From assembly GCA_030044345.1 (NCBI GenBank), contig JASHVY010000049.1, positions 1 through 5,347 of the forward strand: a stretch of 5,347 bases of DNA, read 5' to 3'. Shown here piece after piece: positions 4,869 to 5,347 of the stretch; the first letter of the stretch is position 1, and the number at the start of each line of letters is the position of its first letter. A program made the translations under genes and the position numbers. This DNA comes from Acetobacteraceae bacterium. GTDB taxonomy: Bacteria; Pseudomonadota; Alphaproteobacteria; Acetobacterales; Acetobacteraceae. The notes below the pieces were generated by a model that made no database searches, was not told where the DNA came from, and saw nothing but the letters and a program-made list of their open reading frames with translations.

Positions 4869-5051
4869 ATGCTCGATGAGCGATGGGTCTGGGTGCTTTA
4901 TTTTGTCATGGTGCTGGTGCTTGTCCTCCCCGGGGCCTTTTATCTCTCCCGCAAGGTTCCCATCGCAACGAAGCTCATATGGGGCCTGGTCTGGTTTTGC
5001 ATCTTCGTGGTCTGTATGATTCTCTACCGCTACCTTTCTCCGTTTTTCTGA
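4869..5051 (+). CDS. Small two-helix membrane protein, unknown function
   Basis: Not recognised as a named family. The 60 residues hold two hydrophobic segments, about residues 7-26 (WVLYFVMVLVLVLPGAFYL) and 36-54 (KLIWGLVWFCIFVVCMILY), joined by a short basic loop SRKVPIATK. By the positive-inside rule the loop should face the cytoplasm, with both ends outside. The composition is typical of a real inner-membrane protein and unlike the Arg/Ser-rich shadow frames nearby. AGGAG at 4852-4856 lies 12 bases before the ATG, a little far but usable. It stands alone: the GYD gene ends 339 bp upstream, beyond a repeat cluster, and another repeat cluster begins 48 bp downstream. No promoter or terminator is recognised. 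The region 4748-4868 upstream shows nothing else. Confidence 0.7.
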   Translation: MLDERWVWVLYFVMVLVLVLPGAFYLSRKVPIATKLIWGLVWFCIFVVCMILYRYLSPFF

Positions 5052-5099
5052 GTGTTGCTTACGGTAAGAGGACATCCCGATGCAGATTGGCGCGGAGCC

Positions 5100-5142
5100 T
5101 CTAGAGCGGGACGGGATCGCTTGCGCTCACCCATCCCGCTCT
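5100..5142. repeat. GGGA-type hairpin module, copy 3
   Basis: AGAGCGGGA (5103-5111) pairs with TCCCGCTCT (5134-5142), one mismatch follows, then GGG (5113-5115) with CCC (5130-5132). Its left edge TCTAGAGCG (5100-5108) is identical to the left edge of the cluster at 1257-1265, suggesting a true element boundary. An 8-base linker leads to the tandem array. Confidence 0.85.
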
Positions 5143-5150
5143 CGGTCTTC

Positions 5151-5312
5151 GTTTTCCCGCGTGATTCAGACCTTCGGTGATTCCACCTCCGGTCATCACG
5201 CTCTGTTTTCCCGCGTGACTCAGACCTCCGGTGATCCCACCTCCGGTCATCACGCTCTGTTTTCCCGCGTGACTCAGACCTCCGGTGATCCCACCTCCGG
5301 TCATCACACTCT
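5151..5312 (+). repeat. Three tandem copies of the 54-bp unit
   Basis: Units run 5151-5204, 5205-5258 and 5259-5312 with an exact 54-bp period. Units 2 and 3 differ at one base (G at 5254, A at 5308); unit 1 differs from unit 2 at three. All three begin GTTTTCCCGC, while the dispersed copies begin GTTTTCTCGC, so this array shares a local ancestor. The period is 18 codons and frames stay open on both strands, but the translation is only the repeat read through and has no start signal, so it is called non-coding. Confidence 0.93.
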
Positions 5313-5341
5313 CATGAGCATCGCACTCTCATGAGCATCGC
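5308..5341 (+). repeat. 17-bp tandem duplication at the end of the array
   Basis: ACTCTCATGAGCATCGC occurs twice back to back, at 5308-5324 and 5325-5341, with no mismatch. Its first bases overlap the end of the last 54-bp unit. The array may continue beyond the window. Confidence 0.85.
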
Positions 5342-5347
5342 GCCATC

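Noticed and set aside
5151..5312. Tandem array as a CRISPR
   Set aside because: The units are directly adjacent with no unique spacers, and no cas gene is present.
5080..5334. Open frames on both strands through the tandem array encoding an 18-residue repeat
   Set aside because: The frame is open only because the unit is 54 bp long. No convincing ribosome site or domain is present, and the same unit occurs elsewhere in non-coding DNA.

Overview
The window looks like chromosomal DNA of a GC-rich alphaproteobacterium. The gene families (an ExaC-type aldehyde dehydrogenase with a DUF779 partner, DUF2852, GYD) and the dense GC-rich palindromic repeats between genes suggest the Hyphomicrobiales (Rhizobiales), perhaps near the Beijerinckiaceae. 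The order and family placement are inference; no rRNA or tRNA is present to anchor it.

Layout, left to right. Positions 1-723 hold the C-terminal half of an NAD-dependent acetaldehyde dehydrogenase (ExaC/AldB type), cut by the window edge. After a 148-bp gap with a long imperfect hairpin (723-791) and a terminator-like stem-loop (820-848) comes its usual partner, a DUF779 protein (872-1261). The DUF779 stop codon lies inside the left border of a repeat cluster (1257-1453). Between that cluster and the next gene is a perfect FNR/FixK-type box (1467-1480), upstream of a zinc-dependent alcohol dehydrogenase (1553-2590). A HAD-family phosphatase (2656-3318) follows on the same strand. A membrane-anchored DUF2852 protein (3337-3759, minus) converges on it and has a 10+10 bp palindrome just upstream of its start. 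Positions 3760-4208 are non-coding and carry a second copy of the long hairpin. Then come a GYD-domain protein (4209-4529), another repeat cluster (4647-4747), a 60-residue two-helix membrane protein (4869-5051), and a final repeat cluster ending in a three-copy 54-bp tandem array and a 17-bp duplication (5100-5341).

Taken together, the alcohol dehydrogenase and ExaC could form a route from a short primary alcohol through acetaldehyde to acetate, or run in reverse at the alcohol step for NADH disposal. The FNR/FixK box suggests the alcohol dehydrogenase, and perhaps the phosphatase behind it, responds to low oxygen. The other genes are stand-alone and of unknown role. The least ordinary content is the repeats: a composite element made of a variable hairpin, a short linker and a 54-bp unit (six units in the window), and a separate approximately 70-85 nt palindromic element present twice.
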